Source of the DNA: CALLVY01 sp937899855
Lineage (GTDB): Bacteria > Bacteroidota > Bacteroidia > Chitinophagales > Saprospiraceae
Reading direction: 5' to 3'
Length of the DNA stretch: 64,000 bases
Assembly: GCA_039820405.1 (NCBI GenBank)
Contig: JBCBQC010000008.1
Location: forward strand, 1 to 64,000
Shown: positions 17,804 through 26,422 of the stretch, piece by piece
Position numbering within the stretch: the stretch's first letter is position 1
Layout of the letters: each line of letters opens with the position of its first letter
Program-made: the position numbers and the translations under genes
Notes under the pieces: generated by a model
Databases searched by the model: none
Seen by the model: only the letters and a program-made list of their open reading frames with translations
What the model was told of the DNA's origin: nothing

Positions 17804-17839
17804 GGCCCTTTTCGAGTAAGCTCGGAAAGGGCCTTTTTT
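17804..17839 (+). terminator. Terminator of paralogue B
   Basis: GGCCCTTTTCGAG (17804-17816) pairs with CTCGGAAAGGGCC (17821-17833) with one mismatch, followed by six T residues. The T run overlaps the stop codon of the convergent oadB gene. Confidence 0.8.
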
Positions 17840-19043
17840 AGGATAGGAAGGCAATCAACACTCCCGCCGCTACCGCCGAGCCGATCACCCCGGAAATGTT
17901 GCTGGACATGGCGTACTGGAGGAGGTGGTTGCGGGGGTCGTGCCGGAGCGCAATCTCGTTGGCCACCCGCGCCGCCATCGGCACCGCACTCAATCCCGTA
18001 GCACCAATCAGGGGATTGATTTTTTTCTTGGCGAAGAGGTTGTAGACTTTAACCGCCATGATGCCACCCAAAATTGAAATGGCAAAGGCGATAAAACCTC
18101 CGGCCACGATGGTGAGCGTGTCGCGGTGGAGAAAGGTTTCGGCCGTCATCGTAGCCCCGACGCAAAGCCCCAGAAAGATGGTCGCCGTATTCATAATCGT
18201 TTCCGAGGCGGCGCTGAACAAGCGGTTGGTATCCGTCCCGATCTCCTTGACCAGATTGCCAAAGAGCAGCATGCCCACCAAGGGTACCGAAGTGGGCACC
18301 AGCAGGGCGACGATGGTGGCCAGTACGATGGGAAAGACAATCTTGAGGGTGCGGATGTCGTGAATTTTTACCCGTTCGGGAAAGCGTTTTTCCTGCTCCT
18401 TCATATTGATCCGCAACTCGGCGTCGCTCACCGTAAAGCGGACCACCAGGGGAATGATGACCGGTACCAAGGCCATGTAGGAATAGGCCGCGATGGCGAT
18501 GGGGCCGAGCAGGTGAGGGGCCAGTACGATGGCGGTGTAAATGGCCGTGGGGCCATCCGCGCCTCCGATGATGCCCAGGGCCCCCGCCTCGGGGAGGCTA
18601 AAGCCCAGCAGCACCGCCGTGATCAATACCGTAAAAATGCCAATCTGAGCAGCCGCCCCAAAAAAAGCCAAACGCAGGTTGCGCAGCATGGGGCCAAAGT
18701 CGGTGAGGGCCCCCACCCCCATAAAAATCAGGGGCGGCAACAAACCCGTCTTGATCAGGGCGTAGTACAGCAGGTTCATGATCCCGTACTCCGTCGCGAT
18801 CTCAATCATCGAGCGGTCGAGCAAGCCATTTTCCGCCGTCGCGCTCACGACGCTCATCTGCCCCCCGGGAAAATTGGCCAGCAAGAGTCCAAACGCAATC
18901 GGGACGAGCAGGAGGGGTTCGTAACGCTTGTAAATGCCCAGGTAGAGCAGCAGGGCCGCTAGCAACAGCATGATCAGGGTCGACGGCGTGGCCAGCAGTT
19001 CGCCAAAGGCCGTCATGTCGTAAATTCTTTGGAGGATGTCCAT
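17838..19043 (-). CDS. oadB: Na+-transporting decarboxylase, beta subunit
   Basis: The product is 401 aa with about ten membrane segments. It is the ion-translocating, carboxybiotin-decarboxylating subunit of the sodium-pump decarboxylase family (OadB/GcdB/MmdB). Characteristic segments are GVGALTDFGPML, GIIGGADGPTAIY with the functional Asp, and GATGLSAVPMAARVANE near the end. It follows oadA by 21 bp in the oadGAB operon. Subunit type is clear; the substrate of the complex is set by the alpha subunit. Confidence 0.92.
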   Translation of the reverse strand: MDILQRIYDMTAFGELLATPSTLIMLLLAALLLYLGIYKRYEPLLLVPIAFGLLLANFPGGQMSVVSATAENGLLDRSMIEIATEYGIMNLLYYALIKTGLLPPLIFMGVGALTDFGPMLRNLRLAFFGAAAQIGIFTVLITAVLLGFSLPEAGALGIIGGADGPTAIYTAIVLAPHLLGPIAIAAYSYMALVPVIIPLVVRFTVSDAELRINMKEQEKRFPERVKIHDIRTLKIVFPIVLATIVALLVPTSVPLVGMLLFGNLVKEIGTDTNRLFSAASETIMNTATIFLGLCVGATMTAETFLHRDTLTIVAGGFIAFAISILGGIMAVKVYNLFAKKKINPLIGATGLSAVPMAARVANEIALRHDPRNHLLQYAMSSNISGVIGSAVAAGVLIAFLS

Positions 19044-19064
19044 TTGGGTACCGCGTAGGCTGGT

Positions 19065-20975
19065 TTAGGATTGTAGGCGTAAAATGACGTCGTCCTCCTC
19101 GATGTCCTCCCCGTGCCGGGCCACGATCTCGACGACCCGACCGCTTTGGTCGGCCGTCACCGCGTTGACCACCTTCATCGCCTCGATGTAGGCCACGGTC
19201 GTACCCTTTTCCACCCGATCGCCGACTTTGATGGGCACCTCACCGTTTTCGCGGGTGAGAAAGAACTTGCCCTCCAGGGGAGCGGTGATGGCGGCATCGG
19301 CCTGGTGGCTGGGGGGAGCGGGGGGCGGATCCGCGGGTGGGGGAGTGGTGGTGACGGGGTGGGGACTGCCGACGGGATTGGCACCTACGGCATCGTCGTA
19401 CCGAACCGATACCCGAAACTTTTCCCCGTTGACGTCGACGTGCAACAGCTTGGGGCTGGCGGGCGGTACCGGACTGGGCTGGGCCGCTGCGGCTGCCGCG
19501 GGCGTACCCGATTTGGCCTCCCGACGTTTTTGCAAATCGGCCAGGAAACGCTCCTTGGCCTTTCCCGACTTAAAGTCTTCGTACTGGGTGGGGTGCATGG
19601 CGTACTCCATCAACTCCTCGTCGTCTTCGCCGTAGTCCCAGCCGCGTTCCTCCATCTTGGCCGCGAAGAGCTCCAACTCGTCGGGGTACAAATCCTGGGG
19701 ATTGCCTTGGTAAAATTCGCGTTCCTGGGCCCGGGCCAGTCCCATGATCTCCTCGCCGAGGGGCCCGGGCAGTTGGCCCGAACGGCCCAGTAGCATGCCC
19801 CAGGTATTCTCGTCCAGCATCGACCAACGCTCGCGGCCCTTGGTTTGCTGGAGGACGTTCATCAGGGCGGCGTTTTTGACGTACTGGCTAAAGGGCGTCA
19901 CGAGGGGCGGATAGCCCAAGCGCGGCCACACGTATTCCACTTCTTCGAACAATTCGAGCAGCAGTTCCTCCTGCGTTTTGAGGGGCAGGTTGCGTTTGCC
20001 CAGCCACTTGTTGAGGCTCTTGAGGTTGTTTTCCAAATCCGCCATCAGACTGCCCATCATCCCGCCGGGCAGCCCGGGGCCGATGAGTAGGGAGTTCATC
20101 TTGCGGTTTTGGGGATTGATGTAGTGGCCCAAAAAGTCGTCGATAAATTCCTGGGTCAACTGCCGGACTTGCATGTAAGCGCGGCGGTTGATGTCGGGCA
20201 GGGAAAAGCCCGCGTCGCGGAGCATTTCGTGGATGGTGAGCAGATCGGCGTGGCCGGTACCCCAGGAGAGGGGATCCATTCCGACGTCGATGATGTCGGC
20301 GCCGGCGCGGGCCGCTTCCAGTGAGGAGGCCACCGAAAAGCCGGGGGTGGAGTGCCCGTGGTACTGGACCAGCGTATTGGGATGGCGGGCTTTGATGCCC
20401 TTCACGATCTTGCCGACCGAAACGGGGCGACCGATCCCGGCCATGTCCTTGATACAGATTTCCATGGCGCCGAGTTCGATGTATTTATCGGCCAGGTCGA
20501 TGTAGTAATCGACGGTGTGGACGGGGGAAAAGGTCAGGCTGAGGGCACCCTGGGCGATCATTCCGGCTTCGCGGGCGAAGAGGAAGGAATTGGCCAGGTT
20601 CTGGGGATTGTTGAGGCCGTCGAAGGAGCGGGCGATGTCGGTGCCTTGTTTCTTTTTGACGAGGAACATCAGGCGGCGGACGTCGGCGGGAACGGGGCTC
20701 ATCCGTAGGGCATTGAGGCCGCGTTCGAGCATCTGGGTTTGGATGCCGGCATCGTTGAAGGCTTGGGTCCAATCGCGGACGGCGCGGTTGGGATTTTCGC
20801 CAAAGAGCAGGTTGATTTGTTCGAAGCCCCCGCCGTTGGTTTCGACCCGGGCGAAGCAGCCCATCTCGACGATGGGTTCGGCGACGCGTACCAATTGGTC
20901 GACCCGGGGGAGGTACTTGCCCGAGGATTGCCACATGTCCCGATACACGAGGCACAGTTTGATTGCCTTACTCAT
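19065..20975 (-). CDS. oadA: Decarboxylase alpha subunit with biotin domain
   Basis: The product is 636 aa. The N-terminal carboxyltransferase barrel has the metal-site elements YRD near residue 11, CIKDMAG (about 188-194) with the Lys expected to be carbamylated, and QYHGHSTPG. A PYC/OADA conserved domain follows. A Pro/Ala-rich linker leads to a C-terminal biotinyl domain with IEAMKVV. It moves CO2 from the substrate, probably oxaloacetate, to biotin. The usual family opening TLRDAHQS is altered here to VYRDMWQSSGK, so a different 2-oxo or malonyl-type substrate cannot be excluded. No biotin carboxylase gene is nearby, which favours a decarboxylase over pyruvate carboxylase. Confidence 0.85.
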   Translation of the reverse strand: MSKAIKLCLVYRDMWQSSGKYLPRVDQLVRVAEPIVEMGCFARVETNGGGFEQINLLFGENPNRAVRDWTQAFNDAGIQTQMLERGLNALRMSPVPADVRRLMFLVKKKQGTDIARSFDGLNNPQNLANSFLFAREAGMIAQGALSLTFSPVHTVDYYIDLADKYIELGAMEICIKDMAGIGRPVSVGKIVKGIKARHPNTLVQYHGHSTPGFSVASSLEAARAGADIIDVGMDPLSWGTGHADLLTIHEMLRDAGFSLPDINRRAYMQVRQLTQEFIDDFLGHYINPQNRKMNSLLIGPGLPGGMMGSLMADLENNLKSLNKWLGKRNLPLKTQEELLLELFEEVEYVWPRLGYPPLVTPFSQYVKNAALMNVLQQTKGRERWSMLDENTWGMLLGRSGQLPGPLGEEIMGLARAQEREFYQGNPQDLYPDELELFAAKMEERGWDYGEDDEELMEYAMHPTQYEDFKSGKAKERFLADLQKRREAKSGTPAAAAAAQPSPVPPASPKLLHVDVNGEKFRVSVRYDDAVGANPVGSPHPVTTTPPPADPPPAPPSHQADAAITAPLEGKFFLTRENGEVPIKVGDRVEKGTTVAYIEAMKVVNAVTADQSGRVVEIVARHGEDIEEDDVILRLQS

Positions 20976-21034
20976 GGAAAGAAGTGATTTAGTCTGGAAA
21001 CCCGTCGTGGAGAGGGGTTTCTGCGGTTAGGATT

Positions 21035-21316
21035 TTAGGGTTCTGATTCGATTTTTTCGATGCGTCCCCGTCCGCCCGTCACTTGTTCGACGGTAGCCAC
21101 TAGGGCCGCCACCACCTGGGGCGACAATCCGGGGCTGGGGCTGGGGGAGTGGGCACTGGGGCTTTGGCGGGGGGCTGGGCTGGGGGGCGCGGGGGCGTAG
21201 CGGTTGAGTACGCGAATCAAGACCCGTCCCGTCAGCACCACCATCCCGAGGACCACAAATACCGTTGCCATTCCAACGGCCATAATGATCAATGCAGTTT
21301 GCAAATCAGCTGGCAT
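21035..21316 (-). CDS. oadG: Decarboxylase gamma subunit
   Basis: The product is 93 aa with one membrane helix (ALIIMAVGMATVFVVLGMVV) and then a Pro/Ser-rich cytoplasmic tail ending in a short conserved helix (VVAALVATVEQVTG). This is the size and layout of OadG, which anchors and assembles the alpha subunit on the membrane beta subunit. It is the first gene of the operon, 59 bp before oadA. Confidence 0.85.
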   Translation of the reverse strand: MPADLQTALIIMAVGMATVFVVLGMVVLTGRVLIRVLNRYAPAPPSPAPRQSPSAHSPSPSPGLSPQVVAALVATVEQVTGGRGRIEKIESEP

Positions 21317-21486
21317 TGGTCGTCAAAAGTTTTTTTGCAAAATAAAATTCGGGTGATCGTCGTATTCTTACCTTTTTCTATCAGTAAAACTAAGTTATTA
21401 TTTTGTAAATACGGCCATCCACCGTCTAAATTATTGTCGTCCTTACACTTTGCCAAAGTGGGGTTTCCCTTTCGGGTGATTAATCC

Positions 21487-21494
21487 TATCTTTG
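21487..21494 (+). promoter_or_regulatory. -7 element upstream of aspartokinase
   Basis: TATCTTTG matches TAnnTTTG exactly, 84 nt before the start codon. The expected -33 position reads GTTT rather than TTTG. Confidence 0.4.
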
Positions 21495-21578
21495 GGCCTT
21501 TGTTCATCCACATAAATTTATAAATTCCGGCACCCCTGATCCCCACTGCCCCGTAAGCGAGAGAAAATTAAACCGATC

Positions 21579-22877
21579 ATGACCCAACCCATTAAAATCT
21601 TTAAGTTTGGTGGCGCCTCCATCAAAGATGCCCAGGCCATTCGCAACGTAGCCGAAATTTTGCAAAATCATCGGGAAGAAGCCCTGTTGATCGTAGTATC
21701 GGCGATGGGAAAAACCACCAACGGTTTGGAAAAAATCGTCCAGGCCCACGCCCAGCGCAACGGGCAGGCTTACGAACACCTGGAGGTCGTCAAAAACCAC
21801 CACTTCGCCGTCATGCGCGAACTCTTTCCCGCGGAGCACGACATCTTCGCCCAAATCAACGATACCTTCGTCGAAATCGAATGGAGTCTGGAGGAAGATC
21901 CCCACGACAACTACGACTTTATGTACGATCAAATCGTATCGGTAGGCGAACTGGCCTCCACCAAGATCGTGGCGGCTTTTCTCAATTCCCTCGATCTAAA
22001 GACCCACTGGCTGGACGCCCGCGACGTGATCCGTACGGACAACCTCTACCGGGAGGGCTGGGTATTGTGGGACGATACCCTATCCCGGGCCCAGCAGTAC
22101 GCGCTGGCGCCCCTGGAAGCGGGAAGTTTTGTACTTACCCAAGGCTTTATCGGCAGCACTTCCGAAAACTTTACGACCACCCTGGGGCGCGAGGGCTCCG
22201 ACTACTCCGCCGCCATCTTTTCCTACTGCTTGGATGCCGAAAGCATGACCATCTGGAAGGACGTTCCCGGGGTGCTCACCGCCGATCCCCGCCTCTTCGA
22301 AAACGTCACCAAGTTGGATCGAATCACCTACAAGGAAGCGATCGAAATGACTTACTACGGCGCTAAAGTCATCCACCCTAAAACCATCAAGCCCCTCCAA
22401 AATAAGAGCATTCCCCTCTACGTCAAATCCTTTATCGATCCCAAGGGCAGCGGAACCTACATCTCCACGGAGGTGGAAGACAATTACCCTCCCATGATTG
22501 CGGTTGAGCAAAACCAGGCCACCCTGCACATCTCCACCCGGGATTTTTCTTTCGTTGCCGAACACCACCTCAGCGAATTGTTCCAGCTCATGGCCGAATA
22601 CCGCCTCCAGGTCAACATGATGCAGAATACGGCGATCAGCTTTGTGGTCTGCGTCAATGACATCGACGATCGGGTGGCGCGCTTTTCCCAACGCATCCAG
22701 GAACGCTTCAAGGTTCGGATCGATCGCAACCTCGAATTGATTACCGTCCGGCACTATCAAGAAGAGATGCTGGCCAACCTGCGGCGAAGAAAAATCGTCT
22801 TACTGGAAGAGCGCCTGCCCAAGACCGTTCAGCTGGTACTCAAAAACATTCCCATGATGATTCGCAAGGAGGGCTAG
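21579..22877 (+). CDS. lysC: Aspartate kinase
   Basis: The product is 432 aa. It phosphorylates aspartate at the head of the lysine, threonine and methionine pathways. It has the opening KFGGASIKDA (family KFGGTSV), VVSAMGKTTNGL, the LGREGSDYSAAIF nucleotide/aspartate segment, WKDVPGVLTADPR, and the MTYYGAKVIHPKTIKP region. A C-terminal ACT-like part (about residues 305-430) is divergent, so feedback control may differ from classical enzymes. It stands alone, with a hairpin pair after the stop codon. Confidence 0.9.
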   Translation: MTQPIKIFKFGGASIKDAQAIRNVAEILQNHREEALLIVVSAMGKTTNGLEKIVQAHAQRNGQAYEHLEVVKNHHFAVMRELFPAEHDIFAQINDTFVEIEWSLEEDPHDNYDFMYDQIVSVGELASTKIVAAFLNSLDLKTHWLDARDVIRTDNLYREGWVLWDDTLSRAQQYALAPLEAGSFVLTQGFIGSTSENFTTTLGREGSDYSAAIFSYCLDAESMTIWKDVPGVLTADPRLFENVTKLDRITYKEAIEMTYYGAKVIHPKTIKPLQNKSIPLYVKSFIDPKGSGTYISTEVEDNYPPMIAVEQNQATLHISTRDFSFVAEHHLSELFQLMAEYRLQVNMMQNTAISFVVCVNDIDDRVARFSQRIQERFKVRIDRNLELITVRHYQEEMLANLRRRKIVLLEERLPKTVQLVLKNIPMMIRKEG

Positions 22878-22889
22878 GAGGGAGCGGGC

Positions 22890-22934
22890 ATTTTGAGTAT
22901 CAAAAATTGATACTCAAAATTTCGCAGGGCGAAA
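22890..22934. repeat. Two adjacent hairpins after lysC
   Basis: A perfect 14-bp inverted repeat (ATTTTGAGTATCAA at 22890-22903 and its complement at 22907-22920) has a 3-nt loop. It is followed directly by a second small hairpin, TTTCGC/GCGAAA, at about 22920-22934. There is no T run, so a classical terminator is unlikely. A processing or stability element, or a dimeric protein-binding site, fits better. Confidence 0.65.
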
Positions 22935-23137
22935 CATTTGCCAAATCCTATCGTAAATTGAGTCAGTAGATTAAAATATTTATCTAAAAACTGGCGTTTC
23001 TGGCAAATTAATCCTAATTTTTGGAGGCCACACTTACACAACTTAATTGAAGCGCTCGGGCCGACAATTCCTCACGACCGTTCCAGCGCGTGTTCTCCGG
23101 TTTTTATAATGACGCTCCATCACCTAATTGTCCGATT

Positions 23138-23341
23138 ATGAATAGTCATGATTTCAACAAACTGATGTCCCTGATCGCTAAGCTCAATATGGCTACCAAC
23201 CGCGCTTCCGAAGTCGATGGCAGTTTTCGCAAGTACCACACCCAATCGGTGGAAGCCCTACGCGACCTCCCCTTTCACTTGAAAAGATTGGAGCAGGGTC
23301 TTCGGACTGCTAAGATGATCTCTCCCGAAGTTCGGGCCTGA
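23138..23341 (+). CDS. Small hypothetical protein
   Basis: The product is 67 aa, predicted mainly helical and basic near the end (MNSHDFNKLMSLIAKLNMATN...). It has no Cys, signal or membrane segment. ATG at 23138 was preferred over a longer upstream frame whose residues look non-coding. It stands alone in the gap between lysC and the convergent SDR gene, ending 6 bp before it. No family is recognised. Confidence 0.45.
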   Translation: MNSHDFNKLMSLIAKLNMATNRASEVDGSFRKYHTQSVEALRDLPFHLKRLEQGLRTAKMISPEVRA

Positions 23342-23347
23342 GCCAGC

Positions 23348-24124
23348 TCACCCCATAATACCTTTCATGAGTCCTCCGTCAACGCTGATGGTTTGGCCCG
23401 TGATGTAGTTGGAATGGGGAGACAACAACCAAATGGCTAGTGAAGCAAAATCTTTGGCTCGCCCTAGGTGTCCCATCTTGATTTCCGTCTCAAAAGAGCG
23501 CCGGGCCTCCTCGGGGCTAATCCCGAGTTGCATGCTTTTTTTTTCGAACAAGCGCCCCATCGCCGGAGTGTCGTGGTAGCCGGGAGCCAGTACGTTGACC
23601 GTCACCCCACGCTCGGCAATCTCCTGCGACAAGGTCTTGACGTAACCCACCACGGCGAGGCGGAGCGAATTGCTGAGGACCAAATTCTCGATGGGCTGCT
23701 TGACGGAAATGCTTTCTAAAAAAAGGAGCCGTCCGTATTCCTGCTGGAGCAAGCGGGGGAGGAGCTTTTGGGTAAACAGGACCTTCCAACGGAGCAAGCC
23801 CCGGTAAGCCGCATCCCAATCTTTGATTTCGGTCTCCAAGGAGGATTTAGCCGGGGGTCCCCCCGCATTGATTACCACTCCGGCCAGCTGGTCTTCCCCC
23901 AATTGACGCAGCACCTCGTTCATCGTCTCTTCCTGGGTGATGTCCCCCACTACGACTTTGACGGTCTCCGGGTACGCCGTCTGAAAAGCCTCCGCCAGCT
24001 CCTGGCGTCGCCCGACGATCAGGACCCGCGCCCCTTCCAAGACCAAAGCCTCGGCAATGGCCCGACCAAAGCCGCTCGTCGCACCGGACACGATAAAGCG
24101 CTGCGTTTTTATACCCAAGTCCAC
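23348..24124 (-). CDS. SDR-family protein lacking the catalytic Tyr-Lys pair
   Basis: The product is about 258 aa. The Rossmann start GATSGFGRAIAEAL, the GDIT and INAGG strands and VNVLAPGYHDT are classical short-chain dehydrogenase features. Where family members have YxxxK, this protein has S151-NSL-R155 (LVLSNSLRLAVVGY), so both the Tyr and the Lys are replaced. It may use other residues or bind NAD(P) without classical catalysis. The start is GTG at 24124 (or TTG at 24118), leaving one base after the kbl stop codon, so it is translationally linked to tdh-kbl. The function in that operon is unclear. Confidence 0.75.
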   Translation of the reverse strand: MDLGIKTQRFIVSGATSGFGRAIAEALVLEGARVLIVGRRQELAEAFQTAYPETVKVVVGDITQEETMNEVLRQLGEDQLAGVVINAGGPPAKSSLETEIKDWDAAYRGLLRWKVLFTQKLLPRLLQQEYGRLLFLESISVKQPIENLVLSNSLRLAVVGYVKTLSQEIAERGVTVNVLAPGYHDTPAMGRLFEKKSMQLGISPEEARRSFETEIKMGHLGRAKDFASLAIWLLSPHSNYITGQTISVDGGLMKGIMG

Positions 24125-24125
24125 C

Positions 24126-25313
24126 TTAAATGACTTTGAGGGCCTTGCCCACCTTGGTAAAAGCCGCCACGGCCCGCTCCAAATCCTCACGTTCGTGACC
24201 CGCCGAAATCTGGACCCGGATGCGCGCCAATTTCTTGGGTACAACGGGATAGTAAAAACCAATGACGTAGATCCCTTCGTCGAGCAGGGCATTGGCAAAA
24301 TCCTGCGACAACTTAGCATCGTAGAGCATGATCGGAACGATGGGGTGTACCCCGGGGATGATGTCGAAGCCTGCGCCCGTCATCGCCTCGCGGAAATAAT
24401 GGGTATTGGCCTCCAATTTATCGCGTAGGGCCGTGGTAGCACTCAGCAGGTCCAGCACTTTGATCGAGGCCCCGACGATGGAGGGCGCCAAGGTGTTGGA
24501 GAAAAGGTAGGGGCGCGAGCGTTGGCGCAGAATGTCGACGATTTCTTTGCGGGCCGCCGTAAAACCACCCGAGGCGCCACCCAGGGCTTTGCCGTAGGTG
24601 CCGGTGATGATGTCGACCCGGCCCATGGCCCCACAGTGCTCGTGAGTACCCCGCCCGGTTTTGCCGACGAAGCCCGTCGAATGGCACTCGTCTACCATTA
24701 CCATGGCATCGTAGCGTTCGGCCAGATCACAGATTTTATCGATCTGGGCGATGGTACCGTCCATCGAAAAGACGCCATCGGTGGCGATCATCCGGCGGCG
24801 TGCGCCCTGGGCTTTTTGCAGTTGCACTTCCAGGTCGGCCATATCGTTGGTCTTGTAGCGGTAGCGCTCGGCCTTGCACAGCCGAATCCCGTCGATGATG
24901 GAGGCGTGGTTGAGGGCATCGGAAATGATGGCGTCTTCCTTGGTGAGTAGCGGTTCGAAAAGCCCTCCGTTGGCATCGAAGGCGGCGGCGTAGAGAATGC
25001 AGTCTTCCGTGCCCAAAAACTCCGCCGTCTTGCGTTCCAATTCCTTGTGGATATCTTGGGTACCACAGATAAAGCGTACCGAGGACAGGCCAAAGCCCCG
25101 GCTTTCGATGGCCGTCTTGGCCGCTTCGATCACATCGGGGTGGGAGGAGAGGCCCAGGTAATTGTTGGCGCAAAAGTTGAGCACTTCGGCTCCCCGATTG
25201 GTGGCGATGTGGGCCGCTTGGGGGGTAGTGATTACGCGTTCTTCCTTGTACAGTCCGGCGTCGCGGAGTTCGTCGAGCTCTCCCTGGAGAGCGGGGCGAA
25301 TGGTATCAAACAT
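24126..25313 (-). CDS. kbl: 2-amino-3-ketobutyrate CoA ligase
   Basis: The product is 395 aa, a PLP enzyme of the alpha-oxoamine synthase family. It splits 2-amino-3-oxobutyrate with CoA into glycine and acetyl-CoA. It has NFCANNYLGLSSHP, the DALNHASIIDGIRL segment, DECHSTGF, and the PLP lysine in TGTYGKALGGASGG. Length is normal. It follows tdh by 10 bp, which makes Kbl far more likely than the related biotin enzyme BioF. Confidence 0.93.
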   Translation of the reverse strand: MFDTIRPALQGELDELRDAGLYKEERVITTPQAAHIATNRGAEVLNFCANNYLGLSSHPDVIEAAKTAIESRGFGLSSVRFICGTQDIHKELERKTAEFLGTEDCILYAAAFDANGGLFEPLLTKEDAIISDALNHASIIDGIRLCKAERYRYKTNDMADLEVQLQKAQGARRRMIATDGVFSMDGTIAQIDKICDLAERYDAMVMVDECHSTGFVGKTGRGTHEHCGAMGRVDIITGTYGKALGGASGGFTAARKEIVDILRQRSRPYLFSNTLAPSIVGASIKVLDLLSATTALRDKLEANTHYFREAMTGAGFDIIPGVHPIVPIMLYDAKLSQDFANALLDEGIYVIGFYYPVVPKKLARIRVQISAGHEREDLERAVAAFTKVGKALKVI

Positions 25314-25323
25314 AGGATATTAT

Positions 25324-26289
25324 TTAAGATTGTTGAACAACTTCGTTTTGGTATTTTTTCCTCAAATGGTCAATCATGTCTTCGGTCATCCGACCCAGGT
25401 TGTAACCCGCTCGCCAGCCCCAGTGTTCACGGGCGGCCCGGTCGTCGATGCTGCGGGGCCAAGAATCGGCGATGGCCTGGCGGAAATCGGGTTGGTATTC
25501 GACGGTAAAACCGGGAATGTGCCGTTGGATTTCGCGGGTAATTTCGGCGGGGTTAAAGCTCATCCCCGCCAGGTTGTAGCCACTGCGCAGTCCGATACGG
25601 TTACGGGGGGCCTCCATCAGGTCAATCGTGGCCCGAATGGCGTCGGGCATGTAGATCATCGGCAGGGTCGTGCGGGCGGAGAGGAAACACCGGAAGGGTT
25701 GTCCTTGTACCGCCCGATGGTAAATGTCGACGGCGTAGTCCGTGGTGCCGCCACCGGGCATTCCTTGGTAGCCCACGATACCGGGATAGCGCAGCGAGCG
25801 CACGTCTATCCCGTGCCGTTGGTGGTAGTAGTAGCACCAATTCTCCCCCGCGGCCTTGCTGATGCCGTACACCGTGGTGGGGTTGAGGACGGCTTCCTGT
25901 GGGGTTTGTTCTTTGGTGACCTCCGGTCCGAAAACGGCGATGGAGCTGGGGAAAAACAGTTTGTCGATCGCTCGGTCGCGCGCCAGCTCCAGGGCATTGA
26001 GCAGCCCCGTCATGTTGACTTCCCAGGCCTTTTGTGGCCGTTGCTCGCCATTGGCCGAAAGGATGGCGGCGAGGTGGTAAATCTGGGTGACTCGGTAGCG
26101 GTCGATCAGCGCCGCCCAGCGTTGGCGGTCGAGGATATCGAGCAATTCGAAGGGGCCGGTGTCGTGTTGGGGGGGGCGAATATCCGTGGCCAGCACCCGG
26201 GCGTTGCCGTAGCGTTCGCGAAGGGACTGGGTCAGGACCGACCCAATCTGTCCGTTGGCACCGGTAATCAAAATTTGGTCTTTTCTCAT
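25324..26289 (-). CDS. tdh: L-threonine 3-dehydrogenase, SDR/epimerase type
   Basis: The product is 321 aa. It is an extended-SDR enzyme that oxidises threonine to 2-amino-3-oxobutyrate with NAD+. The fold opens with ILITGANGQIGSVL, followed by HLAAILSANGEQ, FFPSSIAVFGP, the catalytic YGISK, and SLRYPGIV. These match the UDP-galactose-epimerase-like Tdh of Bacteroidota and animals rather than the zinc type. ATG at 26289 was chosen; the frame upstream to 26505 would overlap the divergent gene's leader. It is first in the tdh-kbl-SDR operon. Confidence 0.9.
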   Translation of the reverse strand: MRKDQILITGANGQIGSVLTQSLRERYGNARVLATDIRPPQHDTGPFELLDILDRQRWAALIDRYRVTQIYHLAAILSANGEQRPQKAWEVNMTGLLNALELARDRAIDKLFFPSSIAVFGPEVTKEQTPQEAVLNPTTVYGISKAAGENWCYYYHQRHGIDVRSLRYPGIVGYQGMPGGGTTDYAVDIYHRAVQGQPFRCFLSARTTLPMIYMPDAIRATIDLMEAPRNRIGLRSGYNLAGMSFNPAEITREIQRHIPGFTVEYQPDFRQAIADSWPRSIDDRAAREHWGWRAGYNLGRMTEDMIDHLRKKYQNEVVQQS

Positions 26290-26394
26290 ACGTATTTGGT
26301 CAGGGAATGTGAATGGGTAATGATTCGCTGTTTCCTTTACCGTGCCCACAAAATAAGAAATCTGGCAGGAATAATGGATAACGAAAGATAAGAT

Positions 26395-26402
26395 TATCTT
26401 TG
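26395..26402 (+). promoter_or_regulatory. -7 element of the lyase-like gene
   Basis: TATCTTTG matches TAnnTTTG, 21 nt before the start codon. No -33 element is obvious in the expected place. Confidence 0.4.
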
Positions 26403-26422
26403 GTGAGAAAAATTGACAATCC

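Noticed and set aside
25162..26391. Plus-strand frame of 409 codons opposite tdh and the kbl start
   Set aside because: It lies antisense to two recognised genes and has no domain.
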